46,167 nt of DNA from Candidatus Avamphibacillus intestinigallinarum (GCA_018711205.1 DVIO01000148.1:1-46167); one strand, 5' to 3'; counted from the first letter of the stretch, positions 34,301 to 43,033 are shown. Notes: generated from the sequence alone by a model not told the origin. Numbers and translations are program-made.

Positions 34301-35024
34301 GCACATCCGTCTGTTCTCCCCATACTTGTGGAGAAGCTGGTGGTAAATCTGCATACCAATCATAGAAACTAAGTAAGGAAGCACCAAGTAAATTCAAAAA
34401 GCGCGCTCCACTAGCGTAACTAATCATCGACATAGCAGGAATCGGTGAAAATCCAAAAATACGATCCGGTCCTTCCGTCATAATCGTATGAAGAAGCGCA
34501 GCAGAAATCATTGTATTGATCTCATCCCATGTTGAGCGGACAAAGCCACCTTTTCCTCGTGATTTTTTATACTTTTCTGACTTCTCCTTATCTGTTACGA
34601 TGCTTTTCCAAGCTACAACGGGATCTCCTGCATTTTCTTGAAGCGCTTCACGCCATAACGTTAATAATGTCGAGCGAATATAAGGATATCTCACCCGGTG
34701 CGGACTATATGTGTACCACGAAAAACTCGCACCTCTCGGACACCCACGTGGTTCATATTCAGGCATATCTGGACCTGTCGAAGGATAGTCTGTTTGCTGA
34801 GTTTCCCAAGCAATAATCCCATCCTTCACATGTACCTTCCAACTACAAGAGCCTGTACAGTTTACACCGTGAGTCGTCCGAACAACTTTATCATGCTGCC
34901 ACCTGTCACGATAATAATGCTCGGCATTTCGATCAGCTGGTGAACGTTCATACTGTTCATTCAACTTTTCTCCTTTACCAAAATACGAAAGACGCTTCCA
35001 AAAAGGACTTTTTGACTGACTCAT
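31338..35024 (-). CDS. narG: Respiratory nitrate reductase alpha subunit
   Basis: A 1228-residue molybdenum enzyme that reduces nitrate to nitrite on the cytoplasmic side of the membrane in anaerobic respiration. The FS0 cluster ligands are visible: His52, Cys56, Cys60 (H-G-V-N-C-T-G-S-C) and Cys95 (R-G-C-P-R-G). W-Y-A-D-L-P-P-A-S-P carries the Mo-ligating Asp of the family. Length is near E. coli NarG (1247). The ATG at 35022-35024 has the best spacing to GGAGG. The gene is intact but overlaps only the broken narH fragment, so no complete NarGHI should form while the ICE is present. Confidence 0.97.
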   Translation of the reverse strand: MSQSKSPFWKRLSYFGKGEKLNEQYERSPADRNAEHYYRDRWQHDKVVRTTHGVNCTGSCSWKVHVKDGIIAWETQQTDYPSTGPDMPEYEPRGCPRGASFSWYTYSPHRVRYPYIRSTLLTLWREALQENAGDPVVAWKSIVTDKEKSEKYKKSRGKGGFVRSTWDEINTMISAALLHTIMTEGPDRIFGFSPIPAMSMISYASGARFLNLLGASLLSFYDWYADLPPASPQVWGEQTDVPESSDWYNSSYLMVWGSNLPQTRTPDAHFMVEARYKGTKVVAVAPDYAEYVKFADKWLPVQAGMDAALGMAMTHVVLKEYYVDQDVPFFNDYVKQYTDLPFIITLDEEADGFSAGKFLRAEQLGMDISNAAWKTVVYDANRRDFAVPNGTIGHRWDENKTWNLELRDTDNGLEDIDPLLSFVDDFDDVKDVRFPEFLLNQKNIYTRKVPVKQMEIDGELRYVTTVFDLFMANCGVSRNLPGETQITYEDEEAPYTPAWQEKLTGVPKEDVAQIAREFAQNAIDSKGRSMIIMGSGINHWFHSDMIYRTILNLVMLTACEGVNGGGWAHYVGQEKVRPIEGFQTIAMAKDWGIVPRLHAGTSFFYFATEQWRYEDQSVDQLISPLKHKGSSQHLGDYNALASRLGWQPSYPQFNKNPLTMAEGKTQEELEQSVIQSVKSGDMQFAVENPSADMNCPKMLFVWRANLIGSSAKGHEYFLKHLLGTHDGVLGEHEHEEEKQTNEIEWIEEVPEGKLDLLINYDFRMSGTGLYSDIVLPAATWYEKYDLSSTDMHPFVHPFNPAIATPWQSRSDWNSFKSLSKRFSELAKDYLPKPILDVVSTPLAHDSKDEISQAYGKVPDWKYGEHEIEPGKNFPHLKVVERDYTKIYDKFITLGEGATGLGAHGISYDSTNEYEKLKLLLGRSKHSEVYKDLPSIETDRLAAEAVLRLSSATTGSLAMKAWKSLEEKSGRSDLQKLVADRAGEDISFNDITAQPRKVLSTPVFSGTETDNRRYSPFTTNIEHLIPFRTLTGRQHFYLDHDLMQEFGESLPTFKPPLQKLTFYSNDRIPEPEENQITLRYLTPHFKWSYHSTYGDTLPMLTLFRGGPHVWLNNVDADSVGIADNDWIEMYNRNGVVVARAVVSHRIPEGIVYMHHVQDRTLNVPGSKITKQRGGTFNSPTRIHLKPTQMIGGYAQQSYGFNYYGPNGSQRDEQVIIRKIDRNEVDWLED

Positions 35025-35120
35025 CATACACCTCCACAATTTTGTAGGCTTACATTTGAATCTAAAGTCTCAAATTATTCACTTTCTTCCCAGTTACCCA
35101 TTCTCAAAATAATTAATCAT

Positions 35121-35140
35121 GTGAATCTAGGACTTTTCAC
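35121..35140. promoter_or_regulatory. Inverted repeat in the narG promoter region
   Basis: GTGAA-N10-TTCAC, about 100 bp before narG, in a 230-bp AT-rich gap. The half-sites resemble those bound by Fnr/Crp proteins, but the 10-bp spacer is too long for a standard site. It may bind another anaerobic regulator. No clear sigma-A promoter could be fixed by eye. Confidence 0.3.
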
Positions 35141-35255
35141 TAGTTTTTCGAAAATTTTTATATAGATAAATGGTTTTATCATAGTTTACATATAAATTAA
35201 TTTTTTATATGACCATCATTTCGAGTAGTATGAATCAATTATCATCCATAAAAAA

Positions 35256-35293
35256 ATAGACCTCATCACCTTTAAAAAGATAATGAGGTCTAT
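35256..35293 (-). terminator. Terminator of the PadR-DUF1700-DUF4097 operon
   Basis: An 11-bp perfect stem ATAGACCTCAT/ATGAGGTCTAT with a T-run on the minus strand (TATTTTTTTATG), 6 bp past the DUF4097 stop. It separates this operon from narG. Confidence 0.85.
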
Positions 35294-35298
35294 CACGT

Positions 35299-36138
35299 TT
35301 ATTTCACTGTAATGTTACCGTTATCTGTAACCAATTTGACCAGATTTTCTCCTTTTCCTACAATTGTATCCCAGTCAGATGAACCAAATATTTTCGCTTT
35401 TCCATTATCCATTTTTATATCAAATGTTACGTTGTTTGGTTTTTCATCTGTCTCAATCTCAATTGCACCATTATCCGTTTCTAAATGAATTGGGCGATTG
35501 ATATTTGATGTTTTTAAAATAATTTTTCCATTATCAGCTTTACTTTTCAGTTCAGCATCATTCACCTGCTCTAATACATGCAATCCATTATCAGATAAAG
35601 TAGACACTTTATCAGCTTCAATCTCTGTTAACTGAATTTTTCCATTATCCGATTTAACATGAATATCATCTGCAGTTAATTGACTTAGTGTAGCCGCTCC
35701 ATTATCCGACTTCACATCAATATGTTTAATATCCAGTTGGTCGATTCCAATCGCACCATTTTCACCTCTTACCGTCAACGCATCATACGATTGTTTCGGT
35801 AAATGAACGGTTAGTTTCATCGTTTTTGTATTAAAATTAATCAATTTGAAGCCTTTTTGCTTTACTTCAATTTGCAACTGACCATTTTTCACTTCATGTT
35901 TAAGTTGGTACTCATTCGGATTAACATCGGCTAATTCAATCGATGCAGTCTCTTCTTCTGTCGGTTTTACTTCTAATTTAGCATTGTTGCTTTTTATATT
36001 TACTTTACTAAAAGATTCATCAACAGAGCGTTCGATTGCTTCTGTTTCACCTGCTGCTGTATTACGTAAAGCAATGACTGCCCCAACACCGCCAATGACG
36101 ACTAATATGCCTGCGATACTTAACCATTTCTTAACCAT
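35299..36138 (-). CDS. DUF4097 family beta-strand repeat protein
   Basis: A 279-residue protein with an N-terminal membrane anchor (about residues 5-25) and an outside domain of regular beta repeats. The core D-N-G recurs about eight times (for example S-D-N-G-A, S-D-N-G-K, A-D-N-G-K, T-D-N-G-A, T-D-N-G-N) at roughly 18-25 residue steps, as in LiaG-type DUF4097 proteins. It probably acts at the cell envelope, maybe in stress response; the biochemical role is unknown. AGAGGTG supports the ATG at 36136-36138. It is the last gene of a three-gene operon with PadR. Confidence 0.88.
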   Translation of the reverse strand: MVKKWLSIAGILVVIGGVGAVIALRNTAAGETEAIERSVDESFSKVNIKSNNAKLEVKPTEEETASIELADVNPNEYQLKHEVKNGQLQIEVKQKGFKLINFNTKTMKLTVHLPKQSYDALTVRGENGAIGIDQLDIKHIDVKSDNGAATLSQLTADDIHVKSDNGKIQLTEIEADKVSTLSDNGLHVLEQVNDAELKSKADNGKIILKTSNINRPIHLETDNGAIEIETDEKPNNVTFDIKMDNGKAKIFGSSDWDTIVGKGENLVKLVTDNGNITVK

Positions 36139-36139
36139 T

Positions 36140-36691
36140 TTACGCACCTCTTTTTATAAATTTGATATTAAAATGCAAATATTTCACAAACCATCTTGTC
36201 ATGATCCTCGTTACATAATACATGCCAATCATGATAAAGATACCCAATCCTAGTAGAAAAATGGACACGAACGTCTCATATAAAAGAGAAGTATTGATGA
36301 AGAATAGTGCGTTAATGAGTACAAGAATTGGTGATAAAATAAATGCACCGCCCACAACCCATCCCGATAATATAATTGCGAGTAACGCAATAAAGGGACC
36401 GAGTACGATAACTAAATTGAAAAATCCAAGTCCGATGGTCGCCCACGTAGCATGTAAGATACTTGTGATTGATTTTTTGGACTCAACTTGTTCTAAATGA
36501 TACGTTGCCCGTAATTCCTTGCCGATTTGTTGCGGAGAGCCAAGCGCCTGGGCAATCTCCTCTTCTTGTTTACCATCGGCCATAGCAAATTCGAAATGCT
36601 CAATAAAATCCTGCTCGATTTCTTTTCGTTCATGTTCTGGCAATTTACGAATAGACCGGTTTAATTCGTTTAAAAAAGTTTCTCTATTCAT
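36140..36691 (-). CDS. DUF1700/HAAS domain membrane protein
   Basis: A 183-residue protein. The N-terminal helical HAAS/DUF1700 domain (about residues 1-65; [19 protein letters not shown] and A-L-G-S-P-Q-Q-I) is followed by about three transmembrane helices. The family commonly sits between a PadR regulator and a DUF4097 protein, as here, and probably binds or modulates its partners at the membrane. Its ATG lies inside the end of padR (8-bp overlap), so translation is coupled. Confidence 0.88.
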   Translation of the reverse strand: MNRETFLNELNRSIRKLPEHERKEIEQDFIEHFEFAMADGKQEEEIAQALGSPQQIGKELRATYHLEQVESKKSITSILHATWATIGLGFFNLVIVLGPFIALLAIILSGWVVGGAFILSPILVLINALFFINTSLLYETFVSIFLLGLGIFIMIGMYYVTRIMTRWFVKYLHFNIKFIKRGA

Positions 36692-37007
36692 TCTGCTCAC
36701 CACCCTTAATAAATGTATTGACAGCGTGTGAGAATACTTCCCACTCTTGAAGTTGTTCCTCTAAGTGACGCTTACCTTTATCAGTTAGCGTGTAATACTT
36801 ACGTGCTGGACCACTTGAGGATTCTTTAAAATATGTTGTGCACCACCCATCTTTTGTCAGTCTTCTTAATAATGGATACATTGAACCCTCTGAGATCTCA
36901 ATTTTTTCGGATATTTCTTGCACAAGCTCGTATCCATAACAATCCTTTTGATCAAGCAAAACGAGTACACAAATTTCTAAAATCCCTTTTTTAAATTGTA
37001 CATTCAT
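36684..37007 (-). CDS. PadR family transcriptional regulator
   Basis: A 107-residue PadR winged-helix regulator. The HTH and wing are visible: [20 protein letters not shown] and [10 protein letters not shown], with Y-Y-T-L-T-D-K-G in the wing. It likely represses its own operon by binding the palindrome-rich promoter directly upstream. The inducer may be membrane stress or a ligand sensed by the two downstream proteins, by analogy. Confidence 0.92.
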   Translation of the reverse strand: MNVQFKKGILEICVLVLLDQKDCYGYELVQEISEKIEISEGSMYPLLRRLTKDGWCTTYFKESSSGPARKYYTLTDKGKRHLEEQLQEWEVFSHAVNTFIKGGEQNE

Positions 37008-37038
37008 TGCGACATCCCCATTCTAATTCCTCACTACC

Positions 37039-37105
37039 TTGTATAGAACAGTACCTATATTTAAAGAATAGTACACACTACTGTTCATTGCAAGGTACTA
37101 TACAA
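37039..37105 (-). promoter_or_regulatory. PadR operon promoter with interlocked palindromes
   Basis: On the minus strand TTGCAA (37088-37093) and TATTCT (37065-37070) are 17 bp apart. Three inverted repeats overlay them: TTGTATAG/CTATACAA (37039-37046, 37098-37105), GAACAGTA/TACTGTTC (37046-37053, 37079-37086) and AATAGTAC/GTACTATA (37067-37074, 37095-37102). I infer autoregulation by PadR. Confidence 0.55.
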
Positions 37106-37165
37106 TAAATAAGGAACCTGCCGCTACAGATTCCTCTACAAAGCATGATTTCAAATAATAAAAAA

Positions 37166-37468
37166 TTAGTTCACATATTGATTTAAGTAATAAAGCCAGT
37201 CTTTACGCATTTGAACTCGGAAATGATAGATTCTTCCCTCACGAGTGAAAACGGTTATTTTATTACGTAACACCACATAATCATCTTTCGCTTCAATTGC
37301 CTCAATATCATCAAGAGAAATATAGGTTTCTTCTTTTTGCACATTAAATCGATGAGGTTGATGGATTAAGGCATCTTTTGTTAAATACAACATGCCACCG
37401 ACACCTTCAAATTTCTTCATAGCATTCGCTGGACTTTTAAAAATAACATCTTCTCTCTTTATATCCAT
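37166..37468 (-). CDS. GRAM domain-like small protein
   Basis: A 100-residue protein. The pattern G-G-M-L-Y-L-T-K-D-A-L-I-H-Q-P-H (about 22-37), followed by I-S-L-D-D-I-E-A-I-E and V-F-T-R-E-G-R-I-Y-H-F-R-V, is typical of bacterial GRAM domains (PH-like folds). The role is unknown, perhaps lipid or protein binding. The ATG at 37466-37468 has GGGAGGGG with good spacing and is preferred over an in-frame start 27 bp upstream. Monocistronic. Confidence 0.75.
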   Translation of the reverse strand: MDIKREDVIFKSPANAMKKFEGVGGMLYLTKDALIHQPHRFNVQKEETYISLDDIEAIEAKDDYVVLRNKITVFTREGRIYHFRVQMRKDWLYYLNQYVN

Positions 37469-37593
37469 GAGGACCCCTCCCTTCATCATGTGCATATATT
37501 ATCCCGTCTTCAAGGTAAGGCAAACCTAAATATTAAAAAATTAATTAATTTGTCATAACTTTATAATGATTCCTCAACATATACATACGAGAT

Positions 37594-38004
37594 TTAATAA
37601 CGTTTAAACATTCCATGAGAACGAGGATATGAATATTCAAAGCCAAATTGCTTATAAAGATGGTTTGCTGGATCATCCGCAATCAAGCTAACATACGACC
37701 CTTCATATGTATGATGTTCCAAATAATCCATAATTTCACGCATGATTTTCTTACCTAATCCTTTTCCTTGATAGGCTGGTTTCACGACGATGTCACATAC
37801 TTGAAAGAATGCTCCACCATCTCCAATTACCCGTCCCATTCCAATTAACGTATCTTCATCATATAAGCAGACTACGAATAATGAATGCTTTAGTCCAATG
37901 GTAGCTGCCTCTAATGATTTACCACTTAAATTACCCTCAAGTCGCAGCTCATTATAAACGACTGGATCTGGTGCTTCATATGATATTTGATAGTTTTGTT
38001 CCAT
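37594..38004 (-). CDS. GNAT family N-acetyltransferase
   Basis: A 136-residue acetyltransferase. The acetyl-CoA loop Q-G-K-G-L-G-K-K-I-M (about residues 81-90) is complete, preceded by V-C-D-I-V-V-K-P-A-Y, and the C-terminal motif L-Y-K-Q-F-G-F-E-Y is typical. The substrate is unknown. AAGGGAG fits the ATG at 38002-38004; a TTG two codons upstream is too close to this site. It is separate from the neighbouring hydrolase. Confidence 0.85.
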   Translation of the reverse strand: MEQNYQISYEAPDPVVYNELRLEGNLSGKSLEAATIGLKHSLFVVCLYDEDTLIGMGRVIGDGGAFFQVCDIVVKPAYQGKGLGKKIMREIMDYLEHHTYEGSYVSLIADDPANHLYKQFGFEYSYPRSHGMFKRY

Positions 38005-38077
38005 TATCAATGACTCCCTTCTAACTTTCTACCATGTGCGATGGGCATAAATATGTCGTTCATAAATCAATGTGACT

Positions 38078-39001
38078 TCAGCGATTTAGAAAAGCGATTA
38101 CATCCTGATATACTAGCTCTTGCTCATCTTCATGTAGCACTTCATGCAACATATTCGGATACACAATATTTGTAAACTTCGTATATCCGGCCTGTTGCAA
38201 CAACAAGATTGAATGACGTAACCCTTTTTCACCACCGGTTATCGGATCTAATGCACCCGAAATAAATAAAATATCCAGTTCAGGATGATCACATGCATTA
38301 TGTTTAAAATGACGTAAAGCATGGTCGGCTTCAAAAACTGTTAATGCAGCGGTGTTTGTATATAAATATTGGCATAAAGGATCTTGTCGGTAACGGGCGA
38401 TATTTTCCTGATTCACACTAAGCCAACTATCATTTTTCGAATTGCTACAGAGCCAATTTAACAAACGATTTCTCTTGTATCGACCTGAGCATGCCGTCAT
38501 CAACTTTCCTAATAATATACCGAGTGGAACGGCTGGATTATAATAAGGTGCACCTGATAAAATCAATTTTTTAATCTTAGTATCATGTTGTTGGATATAC
38601 ATACGAGCAAAGAGCGAACCTAACGAATGACCGAACAAATATAAATCTTGATTCGGAAAACGCTCTTTTATGAAGTTGGTAATCTCGACTTGATCTCGAA
38701 CGATCTCTTCAGCTCCCGCCATAAATCCAAGTGGATACGTTTGATTGACGGACGCACCGTGACCACGATTATCTGAAACCACAACGGAATATCCTTCTGT
38801 TTGTAAAACACGGGCAAATTCATAATAACGTGCTTTATGTTCTGTCGATCCGTGAATGATTTGCACAACTGCTTTCGTCTCCTCTGCGATAAATATGGCG
38901 AGGCTCACATGAAATCCATCTCTCATTTTTAACTGATCGGTTTGCAAAGCTTTCACTTCCTCACTCAGATTCGGTCTTTTCAATGACGTTCCCTTTTTCA
39001 C
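38078..39001 (-). CDS. Alpha/beta hydrolase (lysophospholipase-like)
   Basis: A 307-residue serine hydrolase. Nucleophile elbow G-H-S-L-G-S near residue 122, the I-H-G-S-T-E-H oxyanion region near 50, the Asp in G-A-L-D-P-I-T (about 250) and the His in N-M-L-H-E (about 285) give a full triad. It likely cleaves a lipid ester or monoacylglycerol; substrate not certain. Its GTG start overlaps the YibE/F gene upstream by 41 bp. The start is weakly supported, and a shorter form from an internal Met near residue 26 is possible. Confidence 0.82.
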   Translation of the reverse strand: MKKGTSLKRPNLSEEVKALQTDQLKMRDGFHVSLAIFIAEETKAVVQIIHGSTEHKARYYEFARVLQTEGYSVVVSDNRGHGASVNQTYPLGFMAGAEEIVRDQVEITNFIKERFPNQDLYLFGHSLGSLFARMYIQQHDTKIKKLILSGAPYYNPAVPLGILLGKLMTACSGRYKRNRLLNWLCSNSKNDSWLSVNQENIARYRQDPLCQYLYTNTAALTVFEADHALRHFKHNACDHPELDILFISGALDPITGGEKGLRHSILLLQQAGYTKFTNIVYPNMLHEVLHEDEQELVYQDVIAFLNR

Positions 39002-39752
39002 GTTTTTGTATCAAATACGTCGCATTAATCCAAGCTGCAATCGGAATAATGAGCGCAATCCCAATACCTGCACAAAAAATCGTTAAAATCTCTGCACTAA
39101 ATACTTTAGAATTCACAATTTCCCCAAGTGTATATTTTAAATCACGGAACCAAAGCAATAATCCGATGTAACCACCGATAAACGCAAAAAATAATGTATT
39201 CGTATTCGATCCTAAAATGTCACGACCAATATTCATACCCGATAAAAACAACTTACGGCGGTCGATTTCAGGGTGATGCAGCATCACTTCTCGCATGGGT
39301 GAGGTAATCGAAATTGCCACATCTGTAATAGCCCCAATCGTACTCATAATAATCATCGCCGCTCCCACTTTGACAAAGTCGACACCAATATTTAAAGAAA
39401 AGATACTAATCTCTTCTATCTCTTCTTCACTAAAGCCTTGAATCATCGTCCGCTTCGTCATGAAATATATGAATATGAGCATTAAAGCAATGGTTATCAT
39501 CGTAGCTAAAAATGCCGTAATCGTCTTACTATTGACTTGATTAATATAAAATAAATTAATCGAACTAATCCCAACACAAGCAATCATCGTTAAGATAATT
39601 GGATTAATCTGCGGATCTGTCATTAAAAACACGGTTAACAGCACAATTCCAAAGTTTAAAAAGAGTGCAATGAAAGAACGCGCACCTTTTCGACCACCAA
39701 CCCAAATCATCGAAATAAATAAGATAACCGCTAATACGAATAATGTGTTCAT
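38961..39752 (-). CDS. YibE/F family membrane protein (second of a pair)
   Basis: A 263-residue membrane protein with about seven hydrophobic segments. The conserved D-V-A-I-S-I-T-S-P-M-R-E-V (about 145-157) and G-R-D-I-L-G-S-N-T-N-T-L-F-F-A (about 183-197) are the YibE/F signature. Function is unknown, possibly a transporter or channel. It overlaps the other YibE/F gene by 4 bp, so the two probably form one complex, each carrying one copy of the conserved block. Confidence 0.88.
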   Translation of the reverse strand: MNTLFVLAVILFISMIWVGGRKGARSFIALFLNFGIVLLTVFLMTDPQINPIILTMIACVGISSINLFYINQVNSKTITAFLATMITIALMLIFIYFMTKRTMIQGFSEEEIEEISIFSLNIGVDFVKVGAAMIIMSTIGAITDVAISITSPMREVMLHHPEIDRRKLFLSGMNIGRDILGSNTNTLFFAFIGGYIGLLLWFRDLKYTLGEIVNSKVFSAEILTIFCAGIGIALIIPIAAWINATYLIQKREKGNVIEKTESE

Positions 39753-40885
39753 ACTTTAGCCTTCTTTCGTTGGACGAAAAAGATAGAAATGTATAATCCA
39801 ATGGGAATCGTTAACACAATTCCTAGTCCACCTGATAATGCTCTTGCTAGCTCTAAAGATAAGTTCATAGATAGTGTAAAAGCTAGAGGTGATCCGTTTT
39901 TCAAATATAAGATCAACATTGGAATCGTACCACTAATATAGGCAAAAAATAATATACTTGTCATCGTCCCCATAATATCTCGACCGATATCTAAGCCTGA
40001 TTGTTTCAAAGCCTTCATTGAGATGTGATGGTCTTTTTCCCACAATTCAAATATAGACGAAGACATCGTAATCGCAACATCCATGACAGCCCCAAGTGAA
40101 CCAATAAATAATCCGGCAATAAACACAAGCTTATATGGGCGCGTCAAAAACTGCATCTCTTCATAATGTAAACCATTCTCTTTTGTAAAATACATCACTA
40201 GCCATGTAATCAATAACGAAGCAAGCGTCCCTAATAATGTCGCTACAATAGCCGCATAAGTCTTTTCGTTAAAGCCATTTACGAGCAATAGTGAGGTCAC
40301 TGTAAACAAAATCGCCACAACCCCACATAAAAATAACAGATTCATATTCGTTTGCACATTAATTTCAATGGCATAGGTTAATAAAACAACGTTGACAGCT
40401 AGACTTATAAAGGCAAATAGCCCTTGACGTTTACCAATTAAATACAGCACAAATAGGAAGATCCAGGCAAAGACTAAAATAGATTTATCTCGCTTCACAT
40501 CTTTAATATCGCCTGTCAGCTGATGTTTTTCTAAGGAATCTTTATCTATATGAACAAAAACTTCCTCCCCAGCCTGATAAGCTTGGTCATATGCTTTAGC
40601 AATCGTATACGTATTCTTTAGGTGAATCTCTTGACCACGCTTGTCAGTATTTTTTAGCTCGGCACGAAGCTCTTGTGTAGTCTGTTTATCTTCATTATGA
40701 TAATCATCTGTTACCTTTGTAGATTGCACAACCTTTGCACTCGTTATCTTCGCAATCGGACGATCATAAAAACTATAATTATTGGATACAAACATGAAAG
40801 AAAGAAAAGCACACACGATTAGAATCCCAATCATACACCATTGCTTCCCATTCATTTGTTTGATCATGAACATGAATTTTTTCAT
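39749..40885 (-). CDS. YibE/F family membrane protein (first of a pair)
   Basis: A 378-residue protein. An N-terminal transmembrane helix (about 17-34) leads into an outside domain (about 35-130; K-S-T-K-V-T-D-D-Y-H-N-E-D), followed by six or seven helices with D-V-A-I-T-M-S-S-S-I-F-E and G-R-D-I-M-G-T-M-T-S-I-L-F-F-A. It is the longer partner of the tandem pair. AGAGGC precedes the ATG. Function is unknown. Confidence 0.88.
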   Translation of the reverse strand: MKKFMFMIKQMNGKQWCMIGILIVCAFLSFMFVSNNYSFYDRPIAKITSAKVVQSTKVTDDYHNEDKQTTQELRAELKNTDKRGQEIHLKNTYTIAKAYDQAYQAGEEVFVHIDKDSLEKHQLTGDIKDVKRDKSILVFAWIFLFVLYLIGKRQGLFAFISLAVNVVLLTYAIEINVQTNMNLLFLCGVVAILFTVTSLLLVNGFNEKTYAAIVATLLGTLASLLITWLVMYFTKENGLHYEEMQFLTRPYKLVFIAGLFIGSLGAVMDVAITMSSSIFELWEKDHHISMKALKQSGLDIGRDIMGTMTSILFFAYISGTIPMLILYLKNGSPLAFTLSMNLSLELARALSGGLGIVLTIPIGLYISIFFVQRKKAKV

Positions 40886-41010
40886 AGGAATGCCTCTCTA
40901 CTCTATTCTTTTCGCAATACGCACTCTAATTTTAGCAAATTACTCAAGTACATCACAAATATTCGCATATCTCATGTTCATCGTGCAAACACGTACCAAT
41001 GCCCACAACA

Positions 41011-41045
41011 AAAAGACTATCCAATCATCAACTGGATAGTCTTTT
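41011..41045 (-). terminator. Terminator after the DUF2188 gene
   Basis: A 13-bp perfect stem AAAAGACTATCCA/TGGATAGTCTTTT with a 9-nt loop and flanking A- and T-runs. It should stop transcription from 41077-41517 before the YibE/F operon. Confidence 0.85.
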
Positions 41046-41076
41046 AACAGGCACATATAAGCCATGCTATTTCAGT

Positions 41077-41517
41077 TTAAAAATTATACGTTTTCTCTAA
41101 GGTTTCATCTTTACGGTAAATCTCTAGCTTGGTGCCTTGATTCTCGGCAATTGATTTACCATATTTAATGGCTTCTTCTTTTTTATCAAATAATTTGGCA
41201 GCTTTCTTCGCGTCTCTTGAACGTACCGCCCATTTACTACCGTCTGGAATAACGAGCTCTGCCTTATCCATTAATTCCGGCCGACTCGCATATGTCGTGT
41301 CATGCTTCGTTGGCTCACCCTTTTCCAAATAATCTTCTCGTTCCTGTTTACTCGCCTTTTTATACCATTCCTCTGCCTGCTTTGTCGCAATCGGGATTGC
41401 GCGTCCCTCGTCATAGCCTTCTTCTACAAGAGCGTTGGCAATATCGATGGCTTTTTTCCTTTCGGCTTGATTGAAGTTTTTAAGAGAATCTGGGTAATCA
41501 TTCATTGTCCAAGGCAT
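41077..41517 (-). CDS. DUF2188 / ChaB-like stress protein
   Basis: A 146-residue very hydrophilic protein. The N-terminal part (M-P-W-T-M-N-D-Y-P-D-S-L-K-N-F) resembles ChaB-like starts, and the C-terminal part, W-A-V-R-S-R-D-A-K-K-A-A-K-L-F-D-K-K-E-E-A, is a DUF2188 unit. Such proteins are often under general stress control; the biochemical role is unknown. AAGGAG precedes the ATG. Monocistronic. Confidence 0.8.
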   Translation of the reverse strand: MPWTMNDYPDSLKNFNQAERKKAIDIANALVEEGYDEGRAIPIATKQAEEWYKKASKQEREDYLEKGEPTKHDTTYASRPELMDKAELVIPDGSKWAVRSRDAKKAAKLFDKKEEAIKYGKSIAENQGTKLEIYRKDETLEKTYNF

Positions 41518-41623
41518 TCATCTCATCTCCTTATCAAAATCTGTTCAAGTTCTAATTCATATATATACCTCTTTTACCCATTCAAATAACTTCAAACTTA
41601 AACCATTATAAAGATGCGCTTGA

Positions 41624-43033
41624 TTATACTTTATTCACATTAAAATGACTCGCTAATACAGGCCAGTTTTGCGGGAACGGGTAGCGTAAATCCCAAAAGC
41701 TCACCCCACGCAAATCATATTCCGTGACTAGATTGTATTTTGCTTCCGTACTTCTTGCATCTTCAAACCATACTTCATGTCTTTGCCCTGTTTCATCAGT
41801 AAAGTGAAAAAACGGCGCTTCATACGTGTCATCATATTGAATCATGACCTGATGTGTCTTCGCCAAACGGAGTGCTTCTTGGGGACTAATCGTTCGTGCA
41901 GTTGTTCCGGCTTGCCAGGGCACTTTCCAGTCTCTTCCGTAAATCGACACACCTAAGACAACCTTTTCTGCCGGGATGACTCGAGTAGCGTAATCTAATA
42001 CTTCACGTATGCGATTCACTGGCGATATGGCATACGGCTCACCACCACTCCATCCCCATTCATAGGTCATTAAAATAACGAAATCTACAATGTTACCATG
42101 CGCCGCGTAATCATGTGCCTCATATAATAACCCTGTTTGTTCATCACTTGTTTTTGGCGCAACCGATGTCGTCACGAGTAATCCAAGTGGACGAAACTGC
42201 CCGACAACACGTCGTAAAAATTGATTATAATGTTCTCGATCCTCAGGATATACATATTCAAAGTCAAAATTAATCCCTCGATAACCTTTTTCTCTAATTT
42301 CTGTTAATAGATTCGCAATTAAAGTATCCTGCACTGTCTCATTTCGTAAAAGAGTTGCTGCTAAATCAGAATCAAATCCATCACGAATATTCGTCAGCAC
42401 AAGAAGTGGCGCAGCTTGTTGTAGATGTGCGGCCTCAAGCACTTCTGTATCTGCTAATGGTTCAAGCCCTCCTTCTTCGGTCATTTGATAGGAAAATGGC
42501 AACAGATGTGTTAATTGATTTCCATGACGTAATACTTTCTCCTGACCTGTTTCACCCAACTGGGATAAGAAGCCACAGACGTCTATCGCCTTTTTATTAT
42601 TAAACGGAATACGCACAATCATTCCTGGAAACAATGTCATGTCTGCAGAAAGACCACTAGCATGAGCAATCTCTTCAGTCGTTACCTCAAACTGATTCGC
42701 TATTTGCCATAATGTATCTCCCGATTTCACCGTATATTGTGTATACGGGATGACAAGAAATGTCCCAACAAATAAATAAGCCCCGTCTATAATGTGATTC
42801 GAAACAGCAAGATCCTCAATCGTTACCCGATACCTAGCTGCAATAGATTGCAATGTGTCACCAGGCTCAACCACATATTCTCGCTCGGGATTTGGAATAA
42901 CTAACGCCTCGCCACGCACGAGTAGATTTGGATACTCTGGTTGATTGGCGAGCATAATCTGTGATAGTGCCACCCCATATTGATTGGCAATTTGCCATAA
43001 TGTATCTCCTTCTTTGACGACATGAATTTGCAC
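41624..43033 (-). CDS. LysM and GH18 peptidoglycan hydrolase (SleL/YaaH-like)
   Basis: A 469-residue protein with three N-terminal LysM repeats (about residues 2-48, 52-97, 100-146; each with G-D-T-L-W/Q near the start), which bind peptidoglycan. The rest is a GH18 catalytic domain with the acid-base motif G-I-N-F-D-F-E-Y-V (about 250) and W-G-W-S-G-G. This architecture matches SleL/YaaH, an N-acetylglucosaminidase in spore cortex breakdown during germination. No signal peptide is seen, as usual for forespore- or spore-coat-delivered forms. It begins at GTG (43031-43033) after GGAGGGG. Confidence 0.9.
   Translation of the reverse strand: MQIHVVKEGDTLWQIANQYGVALSQIMLANQPEYPNLLVRGEALVIPNPEREYVVEPGDTLQSIAARYRVTIEDLAVSNHIIDGAYLFVGTFLVIPYTQYTVKSGDTLWQIANQFEVTTEEIAHASGLSADMTLFPGMIVRIPFNNKKAIDVCGFLSQLGETGQEKVLRHGNQLTHLLPFSYQMTEEGGLEPLADTEVLEAAHLQQAAPLLVLTNIRDGFDSDLAATLLRNETVQDTLIANLLTEIREKGYRGINFDFEYVYPEDREHYNQFLRRVVGQFRPLGLLVTTSVAPKTSDEQTGLLYEAHDYAAHGNIVDFVILMTYEWGWSGGEPYAISPVNRIREVLDYATRVIPAEKVVLGVSIYGRDWKVPWQAGTTARTISPQEALRLAKTHQVMIQYDDTYEAPFFHFTDETGQRHEVWFEDARSTEAKYNLVTEYDLRGVSFWDLRYPFPQNWPVLASHFNVNKV

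Noticed and set aside
35040..35255. A classic Fnr box upstream of narG
   Set aside because: The only symmetric candidate, GTGAA-N10-TTCAC, has the wrong spacing, so I list it only as an inverted repeat of unknown use.
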